Assembly: GCA_914767715.1 (NCBI GenBank)
Contig: OU612072.1
Location: 27,094,001 to 27,158,000, forward strand
Direction: 5' to 3'
Origin: Membranipora membranacea
Taxonomy: Eukaryota; Bryozoa; Gymnolaemata; Cheilostomatida; Membraniporidae
DNA: 64,000 nucleotides
The translations under genes and the position numbers were made by a program. Every line of letters starts with the position of its first letter. The first letter of the stretch is position 1. The notes beneath the pieces were generated by a model. The model was given only the letters and a program-made list of their open reading frames with translations. It was not told where the DNA came from and made no database searches. Of the stretch, positions 23,369 to 34,915 are shown piece after piece.

Positions 23369-24946
23369 CATATATATATAGGGGCCTATATATAATATAT
23401 AATATATATAATATCTACATACAGAAAATAACCATACATCTGAGATATTTGAGGGTTTCTTCCATTGTTCCCTCCTACCAATATTAGCAGATATAAAATC
23501 TACAAAGATGTAAGCAACCAATTTAATTACTTGTACACAAAATAACCCAATGGGTTCTAGTCTGGTAACACAAACATAGATTCCAAATAAAAAATTAATA
23601 TTTCTTAAAAATTGATTAGTTTTATCTTTTTCAGAACATCGAAAACATGGTTAATAAAAGCCATAATACCACCTCATCAACCAATCATACAGTAACCCTA
23701 AGTCCACTTATCACCTCTTATAGGAGTTGCCTTCCTCCACATATAGCCAACGGTTAGCTGACATAGTAATACAGTTACAGTTTTATTTATTACACTAAAC
23801 CGGATTTTCATATTGATTTATCAACTCTTTTTTTCCCACTTTATGAACTGCATTCTGGAATACTTTTCATCTCCCAAATGTTTTCTCCGTATTATAATAA
23901 ATTTACTTTGTGTAGCATTGTTTGTAGGATTCTATTCCGAATAATAACACATTACCAAAATTTTTAGACAATGATTATTATATATGGATCACAGTATGAA
24001 TCGGTCTTGTTTTATGATTATAGATATTTTAGTTGACTTACACTCATCTAATGCTTCATTTATCTGTCACATGTCTAGATGTCTAGACAGTTTCCAAATT
24101 TATTTTCTATCCATAAGTACCAACATTAAAAATATGTTCTAATACACGAGGTATACCAGATCAATTTGACAATCTCTGTAACATTTTAGAGACTGACAAG
24201 ACCCTCGCCATACAATGCCACCAAATCCTCAACATGGCGTAACTTTGGGGTTACGGTTATGAAAATATGTTTTATATACTGATGGCTTGTAGGAATTTCC
24301 AGGTATTCATAAATCTGCCGTTTTATTGTAACAGTTATTGGATTATTCAGACATAGTACGTTGGGATAAGAGCTTCATCTGTGTTCTCATGAATGATATA
24401 TGATGCCATCACAAAGCTGATAGTTTTATATAACATCACTTTCATATGGGTCTCTGTACCACATCTACATTTCAGACGCTCATAAATCAGAACTATTTGG
24501 TTCCAGTATTATAGCCTCAGACCTGTAGCTTTTAGACCTTACCTTACATGTGATTATATATATATATACAAGTAGTGGGCAGCTCTTACACAATATTAGC
24601 TGCTTCATATTAGTATCGAATTTTTTTTTTTATTCTTCATTATAAATCATTCAATGTGAGTGAACAGGGATTATGATATGACTTTATATACTATATACAG
24701 CTGAAGGGAGAAAAACCATCCCTATCAAAATAATACAAAACACGATCATATTAGATAAATTCTGTGATAGGATAACTTTGTCGGCTGATGTGTAGCGAAT
24801 CAAGCCATATCTGCTGATAAGTGAGGCTTACTCAGCAAGGCGCCTCAATGACTTATCTCTTCAGTCTAAAGCCATTTTATATAGATTTGGTAGACACCAG
24901 ATTTTACCTCTAATTTTATATTAATCAAATAGTATATTATTTGAAT
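23369..24946. other. intergenic, nothing recognised
   Basis: AT-rich DNA between two convergent genes. An 18-bp palindrome (TGTCTAGATGTCTAGACA, about 24070) and TA microsatellites are the only structures noted. No exon is supported. Confidence 0.4.
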
Positions 24947-26745
24947 TCATTTGAAAGGCATTAAAGTCAAAAGACGTGAAAGCTTTTTGAAACTGTTTAG
25001 CCATAGAAGCAATGAACTAAGTTCATTGATAGAAGTCTCTTGCTCTTTACTGTATTTACAGTTTCTCCAGTCTACAGATTCTGGTTTGTTTAGCATTTCC
25101 TCATCTGCCATCACTTCTCTCCCAAACTGTATCGGGAAGTTCATCTGTATTCTGTGAAACAGCTTATCACCGTTTAGCAGCTCAGCATAGAAATAAGTCT
25201 TACCTATAATATGTAAGCGATGAAGATTGACTGCAGTACACATACTGTGAACTAGGCAGGCTCAGTTGTAAACATGCGAAAGTAACAAACGCTTAGAGAA
25301 GTTGTGCTCTCCGAACTATATGATTACTGCATTTGTCAAGAGTGGCTTAGTGGAGATGGTCTTGGAGTCTACATCTTTATCGTGCATCCACTTACTTAAC
25401 TGATCTCTACACATTAATATCTATCTATAGAATAAATAATAATCTGTACAGACCTGTAGGGACTATCTCTTTGAGTTCAGATCTATCAGGAATTTCCACG
25501 AGGTCTATCCTCAGTAGCTCAGCATTAGACATAAATACACTCATACACTGATCTGCCTTGTCTTTAGGTATGGCTACTGTCTGTACTTGTGTGTGAGAAG
25601 ACTTAAAGTTCCTCTCAAAGAATACTACAGCTTTACCTTGTGACTTAAAAAACCTCTTCAGTGCCGCCTTGTACTTTGCGATTTCCTATAAAAGAAATTA
25701 GGAGCAGAACTGATAAATACATGTCTAACTGGCAGCAGCAAAGAGCATAAATGCCTTATTTGATTTTCCAATTATGACTTTTAAATAAAATCAGAAGTAG
25801 TTTGATTGCCGGTAGTTTTGGTATCGGACATGATTTATGAACTTGGTGTCAGCACAATATGTTCTCTCAAGGGGATAACTCTCTACGTATTGTATAGTTT
25901 TGACTGGTCCAATAACTGCAGAACTTGGCGTAAACAGGGAGTTATATCCAAGATCCAGATTCATTGTGATATAATAATAATTGGATTGTCTTCTAAAAAA
26001 CCAGGAGAGCACAACTCATGCAAAATTTATTATTAAAAGTTGCTGCCTCACCTCTAGAACTTCATCAGAGCAGGTAACAAGTGACTGGAAATGTCCGATA
26101 GGTAATATAAGTACATGCTGATCACTGAGGGGACCTTTAGCCATAGCTACATATACATGAGACCGACACAAACAACAAGATGCTTCTCAACCTCCGGACT
26201 GCCCAAACAGAACCAGCATGGACCTTTAGGCTTCGGAGGCTCTGAGGTTCTCTTAGCATCTGGGCAATCACTGTGTGGTCGACCTGCAAAGTAAATTGAA
26301 GAAATGAGAGAAAAATGAATCATGACACCAGGTCAGAAAGTTTAAAGTAACATTAGTCTTAGACTAAGCGTTTAATCAAAGGGATCGCCGTGAAGTAATT
26401 ATAAAAATGTACATTTCCGTGTCATGTATATCAATTATTGTACTTTTATCAGCTACCAAAACTAAGACACTTATTGACAATGTTACAGTAAGATTATCAT
26501 GTCGTTTATTTTCCAGCTGCTGATGATTGTCCGTAGAAGAATTCATTCCTATGAGGAGCAGCTCCAGATTCTCTCATCTCCATCACCTCCTGATGAGTCA
26601 TCTTATACAGACATTCTGTTGTGTCTGCTGCCTGTTTATGAAGCTCTTCTCTATCTATATACTTCATCGGTGCCATATTAAATGCATAGAGGTATTTCTG
26701 TTTCTCTTTGTTGCCTACAGTTGCTATGGCAACAAACCAGGACAT
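24947..26745 (-). CDS. CWF19L1: CWF19-like protein 1 homologue, C-terminal exons, frame disrupted
   Basis: Four blocks on the minus strand. (1) About 26745-26506: [20 protein letters not shown], matching the CWF19L1 segment before the linker. (2) 26283-26052: [18 protein letters not shown], the start of the CwfJ C-terminal domain 1 with its C-x-x-C. (3) 25685-25454: [20 protein letters not shown] and [20 protein letters not shown]. (4) 25203 onward: [20 protein letters not shown] and [11 protein letters not shown], CwfJ domain 2. Phases agree at the 25685/26052 and 25203/25454 junctions. CWF19L1 proteins act in late pre-mRNA splicing (lariat debranching context). Lesions: a one-base loss near 26150 (V-G then the [10 protein letters not shown] frame), a stop soon after [11 protein letters not shown] (about 26508) with no clear donor, and a 26-bp insertion at the C-terminus (25003-25035). 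The N-terminal half is not found within 27-31 kb. It is either a pseudogene or a gene with assembly indels. Confidence 0.85.
25003..25035. mobile_element. micro-palindrome insertion inside a CWF19L1 exon (site B)
   Basis: ATAGAAG (25003-25009), a perfect palindrome CAATGAACTAAGTTCATTG (25010-25028, 9-bp arms, 1-nt loop), then ATAGAAG again (25029-25035). Removing one 7-mer plus the palindrome (26 bp) restores the conserved CWF19L1 C-terminal frame, with [15 protein letters not shown] following SKEQETS. The insertion is therefore secondary and frameshifts the last exon, giving a novel 27-residue tail. Confidence 0.85.
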
Positions 26746-26830
26746 TCTGATTGTGGCATCGATTTTCCCGATTTCGATTTTTCGATTCTACACCTTCGCT
26801 TTCAACCAACCCTTGTGCCAATTTCGATTT

Positions 26831-26885
26831 TCGATTTCTCCTTATCGGTACTTTCGATTTCTCCTTATCGGTACTTTCGATTTTC
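26831..26885. repeat. 23-bp tandem repeat
   Basis: Two exact copies of a 23-bp unit starting TCGATTTCTCCTTATCGGTA (26831-26853 and 26854-26876) and a partial third, preceded by more TTTCGATT-type copies from about 26758. It directly abuts the upstream edge of the CWF19L1-like coding block, where the next exon would be expected. Confidence 0.85.
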
Positions 26886-26889
26886 GGTA

Positions 26890-27654
26890 TCGATATATGG
26901 TTATAATCTTAGAGATTAGTAAGCGAGTGAATTGAAGTGTGATAAGGTATTGTGTGAATGAAAAGAGGAATCGTAATAACCATATATCGACCGTAGTAAC
27001 CGTGACAATGAATTTACCGCTGTGTAATCGACTTCAGCTGTCACCTTATTAAATCGCGATAATGAGGTGTGATCGATTAGGTATTCCCAATATGAATCGT
27101 ATCTGATCGCACTAGTTACAGGGTCTTAGCCCATGATTATATTCAAAATAATATTGCGCTAGCCTCAATTATTAGCCATTGTTTTGTAAGCCTAATGCCA
27201 GCAATCACTCCTGGTATGCCTACCTGTAAATATGAGAGCACTACATAGTAAATCATTTGATTGTAGGACTAAACAGAGAGACATTGAGACAACGCAAACC
27301 AACACAATTATGAGATTATGTCCACTTAATCTTGTCACCAAACAATAGCTCAAGCACCTGTTTTTAAAACAATTTTAATTAGCCACACAATTACACATCA
27401 TTGTGAAAAGCAGCACATGATAACCCTATATGAGGAGAATGCTGTGTGTACAGCCTCTGCTTACAATTGAAATTGCTAGAATAATAAATTATGCTGTGTT
27501 AAACATTGTCCAGCTCCTATCTCAATTTTAACTTATGAATCCCTATGCTCAGTACTAAGACATGCACATATTTTGGTAACCTTCCCTTTATCATAATAGA
27601 TATATTGCAATTCAGTATTCATAGATCAGTTTCTTGCAGAAATCTGTAATCCAA
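26890..27654. other. intergenic, nothing recognised
   Basis: I looked here for N-terminal CWF19L1 exons on the minus strand and found none that I could support. Confidence 0.35.
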
Positions 27655-27775
27655 GAGTTACCCATGCCTGCCTATTGTCAAGCCCTGGGGACTAACCAAA
27701 CCCATGACCTCCAATACATGCGTGCTTAGCGACTGACACTCTTAGTGTATACCACCAACTCTTAAATCAATTTCA
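27655..27775 (-). mobile_element. tRNA-derived SINE relic
   Basis: On the minus strand, GAGTTGGTGGTATACACTAA (A-box-like) is followed about 45 bases later by CATGGGTTTGGTTAGTCCCC (B-box-like, GGTTTGRNNCC type), the spacing of a pol III internal promoter. The stems do not form a tRNA. No copies of its body were recognised elsewhere in the window. Confidence 0.5.
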
Positions 27776-28233
27776 TTCTTCTTAGCATGTTTTCTGCATT
27801 AATAAATAATCGAAGCAACTAAAATATAATCTATTTTAGCCACAATTTCTAAATTTAAAGATGCATTGCCGTTTGACTAAATAAGCCATCACAAAAGTAC
27901 AAGGAAGATCTTTTCGGACCGACAGAGTCAGTATAATTGTGGAGGCATGTGTCATATGAGATTATAATAATATTAATAACCATTCACATCATGGTTTCAC
28001 TGGCTTGCTATGCTTGGCTCAGGGAGGCTCTACTGGTCGTGGAGCAAGTCAATTGAATAGTATAAAACTCATGCACTTTCCCCGACAATCTGTTGTTTGA
28101 CAAAGGTGAGCTAACCTATATATACATGGAAATTACAACTTGACTACACATGAATAAAAAATCTTGTTGAGATATTAAACATTGAAATAAGATAGGAAAC
28201 CAAACAAGATTTTTGGGCTCAGTAAGTAACTCT

Positions 28234-28268
28234 AAATTATAAAAATGTTATTTTTGGGCTCAGTAAGT
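28234..28268. repeat. 35-bp dispersed repeat, inverted copy at 35443-35477
   Basis: A 35-base string containing TGTTATTTTTGGGCTCAGTA is identical to the reverse complement of 35443-35477. A shorter form (TTTTTGGGCTCAGTAAGT) also lies just upstream at about 28210-28227, so the motif is locally duplicated. Origin unknown. Confidence 0.8.
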
Positions 28269-28739
28269 GCCCAAGACTCATTTCCACATTTGATGTTGAA
28301 TGATGAGATTTTCTGCTAAATTACTCGATTCGAATCAGCACCATCAATAATTTATTTTATAATCAGAATATTTTGTAAAATGTAGTATTAAAAATTTATA
28401 ATCTTTGGTATTAACAGTATTAGGCAAACTGTAGTGGATTATAATTGTACTTGTGGCATTTGGGACAAAGGATTATTGTGCCTCATACATTGATTGAATT
28501 GAACGCTTGTTATAGATGGGGCTTTGTTTAGACAAAGAGAGTAGATATCAAAGGCTAAGGTCTCTGGCGTATTGCGCAATCGTTAGCATACATCAGGCAT
28601 ACTTTTAAAAAATAGATATACATGTTACATTTTGTTTGTATGCAATTTACAAGGATGCAAAAATCGGCATTTTTGGACAGCCCTATTCCAAACGACCAAA
28701 AAGATTTGGAAGAAATCGGACTATTGGAAGTAGGTTTGC

Positions 28740-28781
28740 GATACATCAAGGAGTTGTAGGTCTACAACTCCTTGGATACAT
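28740..28781. mobile_element. micro-palindrome insertion with exact 7-bp repeat (site C)
   Basis: GATACAT (28740-28746), then a perfect hairpin with 13-bp arms CAAGGAGTTGTAG and loop GT (28747-28774), then GATACAT (28775-28781). It has the same architecture as sites A, B and D-F. No gene is disrupted. Confidence 0.85.
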
Positions 28782-28964
28782 TACCTTATTAGTAAAGGCT
28801 GTTTGTTTGTAGATTTCTTAGAGAAATAATATTTTTTTAAATATTATTGTTGCTCATTGGGTTTATATTGGTATAATGCATAATTACATGCGGGTCTAAT
28901 TCACCTATGATAAATACACTTCCCTCTCTATGTGTTTGTAGTGTGTGTAACAGAGATCTCTTTG

Positions 28965-29215
28965 TGTTTGTAGTGTGTGATACAGTAATCTCTATCTGGG
29001 AGTTCTTATGGTCTGAAGACTACAAGCGTTTCACAGAGGAGCGGAATGTCCCCTATGTACGATAACCCGGGCGTATCTATGACCCCCCGTATCACATTTG
29101 ATGACCCATTATTAACCTAATTGTGTTGGATGTCCTAGAAATACTTCCTGAGATTAACAAGGTCCTGGATTTACTGCCCACTGACATTATTAGTATAAAC
29201 TGGAGAGTTTAATTA
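28965..29215 (+). other. degraded protein-coding trace, unidentified
   Basis: One plus-strand frame reads EFLWSEDYKRFTEERNVPYV, a stop, PGRIYDPPYH, two more stops, then LIVLDVLEILPEINKVLDLL. The peptide has normal globular composition and stays in one frame across about 230 bases, so it looks like a fossil coding segment with in-frame stops. I cannot name the family. Confidence 0.35.
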
Positions 29216-29499
29216 TATTACACTGGTAGATAATATACAGTAGTGCTGTTTACAAAGACAGACATTCACTGTCACAAAGACTTGTATAACCTGTTCTATA
29301 TATTCATACATACTGAGCTGTATTTGCTATTACATATAATTATAATATTTCATTAGTATATATGGCAATGATGAGTTGAGATAAAGAGAATTATCTTACA
29401 TTAATTTATTTTCCTATTTGACTCTGATACAATAAGAGAGGGTTTTATCACATGCCACATTCCACAGGATGAGCCGCAAAATATATTTTGTGTTTACTG

Positions 29500-29650
29500 G
29501 GTAAGATTTCACACTGCAAGTAAGAGGCTCATCAGTGAACACCTGGGGACTACAAAACTCCTGTAGTCTGTAGTAAGATTCAAACCTCAGAGGATCTCTG
29601 GTTAGCTGAAAGCTAGGTACTAACTTTACCACCTCCTAACTCCATTCAAG
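29500..29650 (-). mobile_element. tRNA-derived SINE relic
   Basis: The minus strand reads GTTAGGAGGTGGTAAAGTTA (A-box region), then 35-45 bases later CTGAGGTTTGAATCTTA, a good B-box match (GGTTTGAATCT). AGTCCCCAGG follows, also seen after the B box of the 27.7-kb relic. Not a functional tRNA. Confidence 0.5.
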
Positions 29651-31520
29651 ATTCACTGTATATTAGAGGTGAGGATTTGTTCGTAACAGTGCAGGAGCTC
29701 GCTCCATATTAATACATATATGTCATAGTTTTACTGTCGCTTATATTAATACTGATAATACAGGAAGTCGTCCCCTGTCCTACATTACGACTCATCCTAG
29801 ATCAGTATATCACAATAACCTTTACTAGGGTAGTTATAGCTACAGCATGCAGCTGATGCATGGAGTGTGATATAGAGGGCCTGCCTCTGCCCTCAATCAA
29901 AACAGCTTAGGTATTAACCTTGCTCGGTAATATTCCTCAGGAATTCAATTCATGATGTGTCATGAGTTATCTACCTTATATCGATGAGAAGATAGATCCA
30001 TAAGAGATACGTCAATAGAGATTAACATTTTTTAGGTCTGTGGGATTAAATCACCACCGTCATTGCACGGTTTTATTTCTAAAACCATAATCAGACGGCA
30101 ATGGACAGTAGGATGATATTTATGCTTTACAGTAACTGTTATTATAACTCTCACGTTGGACAGTACTGTATTGTACTGTACTGTGTTAGATAATAATAGA
30201 CTAAATTAAGTATATGGGGACAGCACAAAAGCCCACTTCAGGCTAGACATAAATGTATCATACAGCTGACTTGGTATAAACTGGAAGTATCGTCATCAAA
30301 TTGTGTATTTCCGTGTGATTAAAAATATTTCATGATTTTAATAAATGTTTTAGCAAGAGTTATCTAGCTTTAATCAATGAGAAGATAAATTCATCACAAC
30401 TATACGTATTATCTGTAAGAAACGGACTGGGCCGTGTACACAACAAAGTGTGGTTGGCTTGCTCCGAGTCTACTCTTTAATGAGCGAGTGGGCTTTTATC
30501 TTGAGTTTTAGGTTCTATTTGGTTTTAGCACTGAAAGCCGTCGCTTGAAGTACAATTACTATATAACCCACAAAAGGGTCTCAACACAGAGTTTATCTAC
30601 TCCACTGAATTTAATACACTTGACACCGTCTCAATATATTCTGATGGGTTTTATGAGCGATATCAATTAATATCCTGACAAAATGTAATACACGCACAGA
30701 GTTTATTTACTCCACTGAATTTAATGCACTAGACACACGTCTCAATTTTTCACTTAGATTTAATTCAAGGCTATTATAATACGCAGTCTAATTAAATCAT
30801 CACACGTCTCACTTTGTATGTATGGCAGCTTTGGATAGCTGCTGATGAAATTCCTGTCTTATCAAGACTGTCAATTTTATTCCTCAATATGATACAGCAA
30901 ACTGTGTCCTTGAATGACTGAGCTGTCTGAGTGATTTATGGTACTTAATATGATTCAGCTCTGATACATGAAAGCGCCAACAAGGCCGTCCACAAATGCT
31001 TCAAGTTTTAGACAGCCCTTGACTACACAATCGTGACTACTGAAGAGTCAGGTGGATATGATTACCAATTTGCATCAACCAGACAGGCATAAAATTAATT
31101 TATTTAGCATAAGATTATTTATTTAATTTCCCTGACCATTTAATTCAATTGAGGCAAAATACTGTATAAACTATTTATTTAAGATTAAAACAAATAATCT
31201 GACCTGATCCGTATCCTTATTTTTATCCTTGTTAAACTAAATGTTCGATGAGTGCTGATAAAAGCACTGATAGCACGGATATAGCTGATGTTACACAACG
31301 ATAAAAATTATACTCTATTATACAATCGATGAATTCACACAATTTATCACTTAAAATCCAATATCAATAGATACACGTCTGCACAGAATAACGATCTGAA
31401 CACTACTCTCTCACTTGACAGGCTAAAATACTACCGAATAAGACAACGGTCCTGATGCTACTGCCTGAAGCTGTGGCTGCTGCATATACTTATTGGTATG
31501 CTGCAGTGTATCCCTCAAGA
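29651..31520. other. intergenic with a partial tandem duplication
   Basis: 30585-30634 and 30695-30746 share CACAGAGTTTATCTACTCCA and flanking bases with few mismatches, a 110-bp period repeated once. No exon is supported in the rest. Confidence 0.5.
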
Positions 31521-31607
31521 TTATACAACCATATAGGTAATGTAGAGGTATGACGCATATGGGAGTATAAGGCTTGTGTGGAATTTACGCTGTATATGGT
31601 TGTATAA
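31521..31607. repeat. inverted repeat, possible MITE, related to 49.7-49.9 kb
   Basis: TTATACAACCATATA (31521-31535) is exactly inverted at 31593-31607. Both the ATTATACAACCA and GGTTGTATAAC strings recur at 49740-49870 together with CTGCAGTGTA, suggesting a small repeat family. No ORF and no target duplication was seen. Confidence 0.45.
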
Positions 31608-31940
31608 CATATCATCCAATAACATCAGATTAGCTGTTGCGGCCAACCAATAGAAATGCATAGTGACAATAGGCATGCATAGCAGGGATACTCTGATTAG
31701 TATGGGGATTAACCCTACGCCACACTATACTCTGTACTGCTCATTCATAAATTCTAAGGCTCCAGTTGCCTGGGATCCTTATGTTTAGGTGATTGGATGA
31801 ACTAAGGCACACTATTGCCATAGGTTTGATACTACAACCGTACATAGCAGACAGGGTCTTCACTGCACAGAATGATTGAGCACAGTGTACTACCAAGGAG
31901 AAACAGCAACATCACTTTATGAAATCATTTTTTTACCAAC

Positions 31941-34596
31941 ATGCATTCCCAAGACAATAGATCAGAGTCTGCATTGAACAACGTAAGTTTAATTATTATA
32001 ATTTTTATTTCCTGGTTGTTTTTCTGAAGATGCCATACTATTTGTTAGCTGAAAATTGCCAAATGACTACGCTACTGTACTAGCTACCTACGCCAGTTTG
32101 TAATTAAGGAAGGGCTGCCAGCTTACAATGAGGAGGAGGCCAGTACACCTAACAGAGCGAATTGGTCTCTTCTTAGAGACTGTGCAATCGATACTATGAG
32201 TAAGTTTTACCACATATTTTACTTGTTGTGAATTTTTATCCAGTCGAGAGATGATCAGCAAATCTATGATATTTCACAATAGCATAGTAGATTGGTATAC
32301 AATTTGGCTGTACGTGCTCGTTATCAATTGCGTTGTCATTTTAATATAGGTGCTGATTAAGTTTTTCCATTCTGCATGTGCTTGAACAACAGCCTAAATT
32401 TTATTCTTAGATGCCATTAAAAAGATTTATCAGAAATTTCTATTGGTATGTCAGTGATTAAAAAAAATTTGCTGCATAGGGAGTCAACCTTTTTGGATAT
32501 TGAAAATTTATAGTGCTTCTTCCCTTCCCTGCTGTGTAATGGTTGGCTTCTCTTGTTCTAAGAGTGGCAACCACTGTTAATGCTTCTGTGTCTTTTTTTT
32601 CAGAAAAAGATCATCACAGATTTGTAAATTTTACCCCCTCCTTATCAACAGGTATTATTTGGAAATCAATTTGTAATTATATACATATATGTACCAGCCC
32701 ATGATTTTTGCAAACAACCACTGTAGTTTCATCGTTTAAATAACTTGGGCGCTCTCACTAAATGACTGCAATATTCATAGGTTTGTTCTCATTGTGTAAT
32801 ACAATTTTTCTCATCCCATCACCTCTTTATTAGTGATGATTATTTTAAACTTTCCTATGAATGGTGACAGACTTTGCATGGAACATTGATGTGCAAAGAT
32901 GAATTCACCTGGAATTTACTTTAATATAACCTACAAACATTATTCTGTTATAGACACGGCTGCTCAGAGGATTGAATATTGCCCTCCAGCCTCACTGTCT
33001 CCGGAAAGACCCACAGAGCTAGTCATTGACGCTGAAGGTAGTTTGAATCATAATTTTTACAAATACAAATACAATTTATCTTTTGGTATAGAGAACTCTG
33101 ATCAGCAGTCCTGGGATTTAATATGGACAAGTCCAGCATTCCTGAGAGTTTTTATGTAGTACTTAACCAACTAGTTATCCACACTTGCCAGTATCTGAGA
33201 CAGTCTCTCATGACTGCAGCACTGCTGAAATATTGAAACTAACTTCGATGCAAACACTGAAATACCTAATTAACCTTCCCTCTGTTATTCATTTTACATG
33301 TCCATTTACAGATACTATGATTACATTGATTACATCGCCCTCCATTTTGCATTCCATTTATAGAAGGTAAATTTGTCCATTTCAGATTTGGCTCCTGCTC
33401 CTCCACCTGCTCTGACTCCTGCTCCTCCTGTTCCTAGTCCTGCTCCTTTACCTGGTCCTACTGCTGGTCCTGCTCCTGCTTCTACTTGTGCTGCTCCTTT
33501 TCCTGCGGCTTCTTCTGCTCCTACTCCTACTCCTGCGGCCTCTTCTGCTCCTGCGGCTTCTTCTGCTCCTGCGGCTTTTTCTGCTCCTGCTACTGCTCCT
33601 GCTACTGCTCCTGCTACTGCTCCTGCTCCTGCTCCTGCTACTGCTCCTGCTCCTGCTACTGCTACTGCTCCTGCTACTGCTCCTGCTACTGCTCCTGCTC
33701 CTGCTACTGCTACTGCTCCTGCTACTGCTCCTGCTACTGCTCCTGCTCCTTTTCCTGTGTCTATGGGCTTACCAAAATCCATATTGAGGCACAAAGTTGA
33801 AGTGAGTCTTAATGCATATCTACGAATTAGGTGTGAAACTTAATAAGCGAGATAGATATAAAACATGAGAGTGAGTAGGATATTGTGGACATACCTGATC
33901 GGTGAGAGAAAATATAGCGTTTAAAAAGCTGTTCAAAACTTATTCAAAAACTGAGGTAGCTTACATGATGGTCTTCAAAATCACATTATATATTATAACA
34001 GCAGAAGTAGCCAAGTTTACTACTCAATTAGTGTCTAAGTTGTGTAAGTTTTAGTGACATCAATAAAAATAGCAATTGTGTGGGAAGGAGCATGAAAAAA
34101 ACTTGATATCATGCTCAGAATATAGTTTACACACTCAATAACTTGTTTTTTATATTTTACATGTTGCCTGTTAGTAATAATAAATTTTATTGCAGAACAA
34201 GAAAACTATATTTATGACATCGTGGAGGGATGACTCCAATTATTTCTCGTGGCAGGAGGAGGGCAGTTTTGCAGACGGCTGCCCTGTTTTGGCAGCCTAT
34301 ATGAAAAAGGTATAGTAGGAGAGAGCTATAGAGTGATTTGATGATATAAAATATACAAATCTAAAAAATTGACATTTGATTATATTTAATTCACCATTTT
34401 ACAATCTCTATTTCTCAGCATAATTGTTATGTGTCGAGTTTTATACGACCATCTCGGATGGCGTTGGTTTCTAAGCATGTGGAATAAAATGCTGACCTAC
34501 TAACAGTTCCTTCTCTAGTGACGTCTTATTTAGATGTTCGTTCTTCTCTTTTAGTTGGAAAGGAAGAAGAGCGCAAAAAGGCGTAAGAAGAACTAA
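31941..34596 (+). CDS. seven-exon gene, 282-aa Ala/Pro-rich protein of unknown function
   Basis: Exons reconstructed by GT-AG sites with matching phases throughout: 31941-31982, 32097-32199, 32604-32651, 32954-33037, 33386-33801, 34196-34309, 34555-34596 (stop TAA 34594-34596); total 849 nt. The start is ATG 31941 (MHSQDNRSESALNN). Residues about 15-92 are globular-looking (AYNEEEASTPNRANWSLLRD). Residues about 93-215 are a low-complexity P/A/T/S run built on GCT-CCT-GCT-ACT repeats. Residues 232-269 are ordered (FMTSWRDDSNYFSWQEEGSF) and the tail ERKKSAKRRKKN is a likely nuclear localisation signal. I recognise no family. All six junctions keep frame, which strongly favours a real gene; the second acceptor (CTACGCCAG) is the weakest. 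Open minus-strand frames across 33.3-33.8 kb are shadows of the trinucleotide-like repeat. Confidence 0.8.
33400..33755. repeat. GCTCCTGCTACT-type microsatellite within exon 5
   Basis: A run of GCT/CCT/ACT triplets with hexamer and 18-bp higher-order periodicity, purest from about 33580 to 33755. It encodes (A-P/A-T)n in the gene above and opens five of the six frames artificially. Length polymorphism would change only the disordered linker. Confidence 0.9.
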
Positions 34597-34666
34597 TGGT
34601 CCAGATAATGACTCACATTTCTCTAACTTCATTTCAGCCTCAATACTATATGTTCTGAATAACCAT

Positions 34667-34672
34667 AATAAA
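34667..34672 (+). terminator. poly(A) signal AATAAA of the seven-exon gene
   Basis: A canonical hexamer 71 bases after the TAA stop and the first one downstream of it, supporting the reconstructed 3' end. Confidence 0.65.
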
Positions 34673-34915
34673 AACATTTAGTGCCTTTATTTGGTGAGGA
34701 ATTTAAGAATTCATTAATACTCACACTACAATACTAGTAGACTAGATTTTTGGTTTCAAACGAGATTTTGTTTTTAATCAAATTGTTACAAAATAATTAC
34801 TTTTCCATGTAAAGAAGTACAAATAAAAAGTCAAGTTCACACCCTAGTATTTCATTTAGCTAGAGCTTGTGCTTGTATTGCTTATAATTCTAATATTATA
34901 CCATGAATCGCTATT

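Noticed and set aside
33330-33800. Minus-strand and alternate-frame ORFs (poly-Ala/Gly/Val, poly-Leu, poly-Cys)
   Set aside because: They are shadows of the GCT/CCT/ACT repeat in exon 5; only the frame joined to both neighbouring exons by matching phase is kept.
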